DNA of 6,510 bases from Actinomycetota bacterium. Its GTDB lineage: Bacteria > Actinomycetota > Actinomycetes > Nanopelagicales > Nanopelagicaceae. Shown here piece by piece: positions 1-6,510 of this stretch; the first letter of the stretch is position 1; the number at the start of each line of letters is the position of its first letter. Where the stretch lies: NCBI GenBank assembly GCA_009705025.1, contig WLDA01000054.1:1-6510 (forward strand), given 5' to 3'. Position numbers and translations under genes: made by a program. Under the pieces are notes generated by a model. It was not told the origin of the DNA. It did not search any database and saw nothing but the letters and a program-made list of their open reading frames with translations.

Positions 1-187
1 CAAGAAGGCAGCAGCTAAGAAGGCAGCTCCAAAGCGTCGCAAGAAGGCAGCAGCTAAGAAGGCAGCTCCAAAGCGTCGCAAGAAGGCAGCAGCTAAGAAG
101 GCAGCTCCAAAGCGTCGCAAGAAGAAGGCAGCAGCTCCAGCAGCTGCTCCAAAGAAGCGCCGCCGCAAGAAGGCAGCAGCTAAGTAA
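1..187 (+). CDS. Histone H1-like Lys/Ala-rich DNA-binding protein, C-terminal part
   Basis: Only the last 61 codons and the TAA stop (185-187) are in the window; base 1 is the third base of an earlier codon. The visible protein consists only of Lys, Ala, Arg and Pro. It has three identical 13-residue units (KKAAAKKAAPKRR), then a degenerate unit with KKKAAAPAAAPKKRRR and a final KKAAAK. Such tails are known from eukaryotic H1, from bacterial Hc1-like proteins and from the C-terminal arms of actinobacterial HU/HupB-type nucleoid proteins; they bind DNA non-specifically through charge. The N-terminal part, which would show whether a folded HU domain is present, lies outside the window. Role inferred: chromosome compaction in the nucleoid. 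The gene ends 10 bp before a strong terminator, so it is the last gene of its transcript. Confident about a basic nucleoid-type tail, not about the exact family. Confidence 0.8.
   Translation, partial: KKAAAKKAAPKRRKKAAAKKAAPKRRKKAAAKKAAPKRRKKKAAAPAAAPKKRRRKKAAAK
2..118 (+). repeat. Three perfect 39-bp tandem repeats inside the histone-like gene
   Basis: Units at 2-40, 41-79 and 80-118 are identical at every base and each encodes 13 residues. The unit starts AAGAAGGCAGCAGC and ends CCAAAGCGTCGC. The array may continue upstream of the window. Identity at third codon positions points to recent unit duplication or ongoing homogenisation, not only selection on the protein. Confidence 0.95.
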
Positions 188-197
188 TATATTAAAT

Positions 198-232
198 AAA
201 AAAGCCCGCCACTTTATGTGGCGGGCTTTTTT
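198..232. terminator. Bidirectional rho-independent terminator between convergent genes
   Basis: A perfect 15-bp stem pairs 198-212 with 218-232, with the 5-base loop TTTAT at 213-217. The GC-rich core is GCCCGCCAC/GTGGCGGGC, flanked by an A-run (198-203) and a T-run (227-233). The hairpin therefore ends in a U-tract on either strand. It stops the histone-like gene on the plus strand, and the MarR gene (ending at 242) on the minus strand. Confidence 0.95.
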
Positions 233-241
233 TATATCTAT

Positions 242-733
242 TTATTTTTCATCAATTGGATTGGTTCGCAAACTCTCTTCAACTTTTTCAAAGATTGTTG
301 CAATTGCAATTTGATCTTGCTTGGAGAGAAGATCAACAAATCTAGAACGAACACTTTCAACGTGATCAGGGGCAGCAGCCACAATTGCTTTCCATCCCTT
401 AGGTGTCATCACTGCAAAGTAGCCCCTCTTATCTATTGGGCATGCCTCGCGTTTTACCCAGCCCTCTTTCTCCATCACCTTCATGCGATGTGAAAGGCGT
501 GAGCGAGAGAGCATCGCGATATCGGCTAATTCGCTCATACGCATTCGACGCTCTGGAGCATCGCTGAGTTGAGCCAAAATTTCATAGTCAGGCATTGATA
601 AATCATGGGCTTGGAGGTCTGAATCAAGGGCTTCTAATAAGCGCCTACTTGCAACGATATATCGGCGCCAGGCTTGCATTTCGGAGGGGGTAAGCCACTT
701 TGGAGCTGAGGTTGTAATCTTGCGCTGCGCCAT
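242..733 (-). CDS. MarR-family winged-helix transcriptional regulator
   Basis: The protein has 163 residues, a normal MarR length, with no signal peptide or membrane segment; it should be a cytoplasmic DNA-binding homodimer. An N-terminal helix (about 17-45, WRRYIVASRRLLEALDSDL) and a C-terminal helical region (about 122-156) form the dimer interface. The helix-turn-helix lies at about 64-96 (MSELADIAMLSRSRLSHRM, then VMEKEGWVKR), and the wing follows at 101-113 as DKRGYFAVMTPKG, the family's usual D-x-RG...LT..G signature. One cysteine (C98) sits just before the wing; a redox role is only conceivable. The ATG at 733 has two possible supports: an AGAGGTAG ribosome site 9 bp upstream, or a leaderless start 6 bp after a TAGAAT box. 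It is divergent from the M13 peptidase, and a palindrome in the shared promoter suggests control of itself and that gene. The ligand cannot be told from sequence. Confidence 0.93.
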   Translation of the reverse strand: MAQRKITTSAPKWLTPSEMQAWRRYIVASRRLLEALDSDLQAHDLSMPDYEILAQLSDAPERRMRMSELADIAMLSRSRLSHRMKVMEKEGWVKREACPIDKRGYFAVMTPKGWKAIVAAAPDHVESVRSRFVDLLSKQDQIAIATIFEKVEESLRTNPIDEK

Positions 734-789
734 ACGATGATTCTACCTCTACTTGTTGAATCTTCAACTACTTTATAAGGATGCACTCC
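734..789. promoter_or_regulatory. Divergent promoter region shared by the MarR gene and the M13 peptidase
   Basis: Minus strand: a -35-like TTGAAG (767-762), a 16-bp spacer and a -10 box TAGAAT (745-740). The box lies 6 bp before the MarR ATG, as in actinobacterial leaderless promoters. Plus strand, less clear: TTGTTG (753-758) with TATAAG (774-779) at 15-bp spacing, or a TANNNT box TACTTT (769-774) placed 6 bp before the ATG at 781. The sequence TAAGG (776-780) would be a ribosome site 9 bp before the ATG at 790. Boxes were read by eye; none is experimentally supported. Confidence 0.55.
753..770. promoter_or_regulatory. Probable MarR operator palindrome
   Basis: The core is the perfect inverted repeat GTTGAA-TC-TTCAAC (755-768). 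It extends by one further pair (T753/A770) around a single mismatch. TTGAA-NN-TTCAA palindromes are typical of MarR-family operators. It contains the -35-like element of the MarR promoter and touches the candidate plus-strand elements, so a bound dimer should block both directions. Confidence 0.7.
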
Positions 790-5625
<4,836 letters not shown>

Positions 5626-5628
5626 GGT

Positions 5629-5635
5629 CCACCTC
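5629..5635 (-). promoter_or_regulatory. Strong ribosome binding site of the double-ATPase gene
   Basis: On the minus strand GAGGTGG runs from 5635 to 5629, with the GAGG core 6 bases before the ATG at 5625. It is the clearest Shine-Dalgarno sequence in the window and decides the start. Having its own good site would let the gene be translated even if its message arrives from far upstream. Confidence 0.8.
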
Positions 5636-5656
5636 ATCCTGTGTAAAGATTGGTGC

Positions 5657-6250
5657 ATGAGCAATAGTGAAACTTTTCGCCCCATCAGTGGAGTGATTAG
5701 CGCTTACATCGCTTACACGCTGATTGCGGTCATGGTTATCCAAAGTGTTCTCATTGGAACTTTGCACCAAGGACTCACTTCTATTGCCTGGGGTGTTCTC
5801 ATCGGCATGGGCATCTATCTGGTTATGCACCGTCCCAAAATTATTCTCTTTGATGAAGGAATTACTATCGTCAATCCACTTCGCAACTTCACTATCGGTT
5901 GGGATAAAGTCGAAAATATTGGCGCTAAATACACTCTGACTATTTCCTTCGATAATCGCACTATCAATGCGTGGGCCGCTCCAGCGTCGGGTCGTTACAG
6001 TGCGCGTGCTCTTCACAGTAGTGATGTCAAAGGCCTGGGAATTGAGCACAACGGAAGCGTCGCTGCTGCCCACTCTCCGCGTTCTGATTCTGGTGCTGCT
6101 ATCTACCGTGCGCGTATGCGTTATGAGAACTTTCTTACCCGCAGTAGTAATACTGATATTGCTACTTCCATTATCTTCAATAGAAGTGGCATCGCCATTA
6201 TTGGTAGCGCTGTGCTCAGTTGCTTCGCTCTTTACATCTATCACTTCTGA
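5657..6250 (+). CDS. Actinobacterial membrane protein with PH domain
   Basis: The 197-residue protein has two adjacent membrane segments (about 11-34 and 40-57). A short PH-like beta domain follows at about 58-113, with DEGITIVNPLRNFTIGWDKVENI and the motif AWAAPASGR (105-113). This layout, two helices then a PH domain with AWAAPxxGR, is characteristic of small actinobacterial membrane PH proteins related to mycobacterial Cfp6-like antigens; their function is not established. A hydrophilic stretch (about 114-175) leads to a third hydrophobic segment at about 177-195, ending two residues before the C-terminus. The start at 5657 gives a sensible N-terminus; the frame is also open upstream, but that part is antisense to the ATPase gene. 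No clear ribosome site is seen; a TAAAGA 7 bp before the ATG might be a -10 box for leaderless transcription. The gene is inverted relative to the transporter genes on both sides and overlaps the permease gene end by 10 bp. Confidence 0.85.
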   Translation: MSNSETFRPISGVISAYIAYTLIAVMVIQSVLIGTLHQGLTSIAWGVLIGMGIYLVMHRPKIILFDEGITIVNPLRNFTIGWDKVENIGAKYTLTISFDNRTINAWAAPASGRYSARALHSSDVKGLGIEHNGSVAAAHSPRSDSGAAIYRARMRYENFLTRSSNTDIATSIIFNRSGIAIIGSAVLSCFALYIYHF

Positions 6251-6510
6251 GCCGCCTCTCTCTTGAGGCGTACAGCGCGCTCTCTATCTTTTTTAGTAAT
6301 GCGACGGCGCTGACGTGGATCGAAAGCATCGCGAAGACCATCACCAATAAAGTTAATGCTTAGCGCAATCGAAATAATAAATAGACCTGGGTACCAGAAG
6401 AGCCATGGTCGAGTTGTAAATGATTCTTGATATTGGCTAATAAGGGATCCGAGTGAAACGTCAGGTGAAACAACACCAAAACCAAGATATGAAAGAGCGG
6501 TTTCTAGAAG
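6241..6510 (-). CDS. DppC/OppC-type ABC permease, C-terminal part
   Basis: The last 89 codons and the stop (TGA, 6243-6241) of an inner-membrane permease are present; the gene runs off the right edge. Translation begins LLETALSYLGFGVVSPDVSLG, matching the family's E-x-ALSFLGLG segment. It continues with PWLFWYPGLFIISIALSINFIGDGLRDAFDPR, which holds the last transmembrane helix and the near-invariant NxxGDxLRDxxDPR ending of DppC/OppC proteins. A Lys/Arg-rich cytoplasmic tail of about 22 residues follows. The protein forms half of the pore of a peptide-type importer whose ATPase is very probably the double ATPase encoded at 3985-5625 on the same strand. The 615 bp between the two are occupied by the PH-domain gene on the other strand. 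The EAA loop that contacts the ATPase would lie outside the window. Confidence 0.92.
   Translation of the reverse strand, partial: LLETALSYLGFGVVSPDVSLGSLISQYQESFTTRPWLFWYPGLFIISIALSINFIGDGLRDAFDPRQRRRITKKDRERAVRLKREAAQK

Noticed and set aside
218..493. Plus-strand open frame of 91 codons starting in the terminator
   Set aside because: It starts inside the hairpin, is antisense to the MarR gene, and gives a Cys/Phe/His-rich product with no family resemblance.
5626..5685. 20-residue longer N-terminus for the double ATPase
   Set aside because: The ATG at 5625 has a strong ribosome site and starts directly at the ABC domain (SDPILKVKDF); the extension would lie antisense to the PH gene start.
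5967..6266. Hydrophobic 99-codon plus-strand frame overlapping the PH gene
   Set aside because: It is a frame-shifted shadow; its Leu/Val-rich make-up comes from reading the PH gene out of phase, with no ribosome site seen.
6253..6270. Hairpin CGCCTC/GAGGCG just after the PH stop as a terminator
   Set aside because: The stem is only 6 bp and the nearest T-run (about 6289-6294) is some 18 bases beyond it. It also lies inside permease coding sequence. A weak Rho-independent stop cannot be excluded but is not supported.

Overview
The window looks like a stretch of chromosome from a small-genome, mid-GC actinobacterium. A free-living freshwater acI / Nanopelagicales-type organism (Planktophila-like) is my best guess. 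The reasons are a histone-like Lys/Ala/Pro/Arg tail, a PH-domain membrane protein with the actinobacterial AWAAPxxGR motif, a base composition that by eye is well below that of classical high-GC actinobacteria, very tight gene packing, and promoters that look leaderless. This is inference from protein flavour; no rRNA or other marker is present.

Layout from left to right. (1) 1-187 +: the last 61 codons of a very basic, tandemly repeated histone-H1-like DNA-binding protein, then a strong terminator hairpin (198-232) that can serve both strands. (2) 242-733 -: a MarR-family regulator, divergent from (3) 790-2739 +, an M13 (neprilysin/PepO-type) zinc metallopeptidase with every catalytic residue in place. 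The 56-bp space between them holds a GTTGAA-TC-TTCAAC palindrome on top of the promoter elements. (4) 2747-3988 +: tgt, tRNA-guanine transglycosylase, 7 bp after the peptidase and probably in its transcript. (5) 3985-5625 -: a double-ATPase peptide/nickel-family ABC protein (fused OppD+OppF), whose stop codon interlocks with that of tgt. (6) 5657-6250 +: a membrane PH-domain protein divergent from the ATPase. (7) 6241-6510 -: the C-terminal 89 codons of a DppC/OppC-type permease, overlapping the PH gene tail-to-tail by 10 bp.

Functional reading. The permease and double ATPase on the minus strand should form one oligopeptide importer, with the other permease and the binding protein expected beyond 6510. 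The M13 peptidase lacks a signal peptide, so it could cut imported peptides in the cytoplasm under control of the neighbouring MarR protein; this link is inferred. The tgt gene is a tRNA-modification housekeeping gene that happens to be coupled to the peptidase.

The most unusual point is architectural: the PH-domain gene lies in opposite orientation between two parts of one transporter, giving a possible non-contiguous operon with built-in antisense transcription. Tgt also carries an approximately 25-residue insertion near its active site and a changed PTR motif. I see no CRISPR array, insertion sequence, tRNA or rRNA. No gene-free stretch exceeds about 60 bp.
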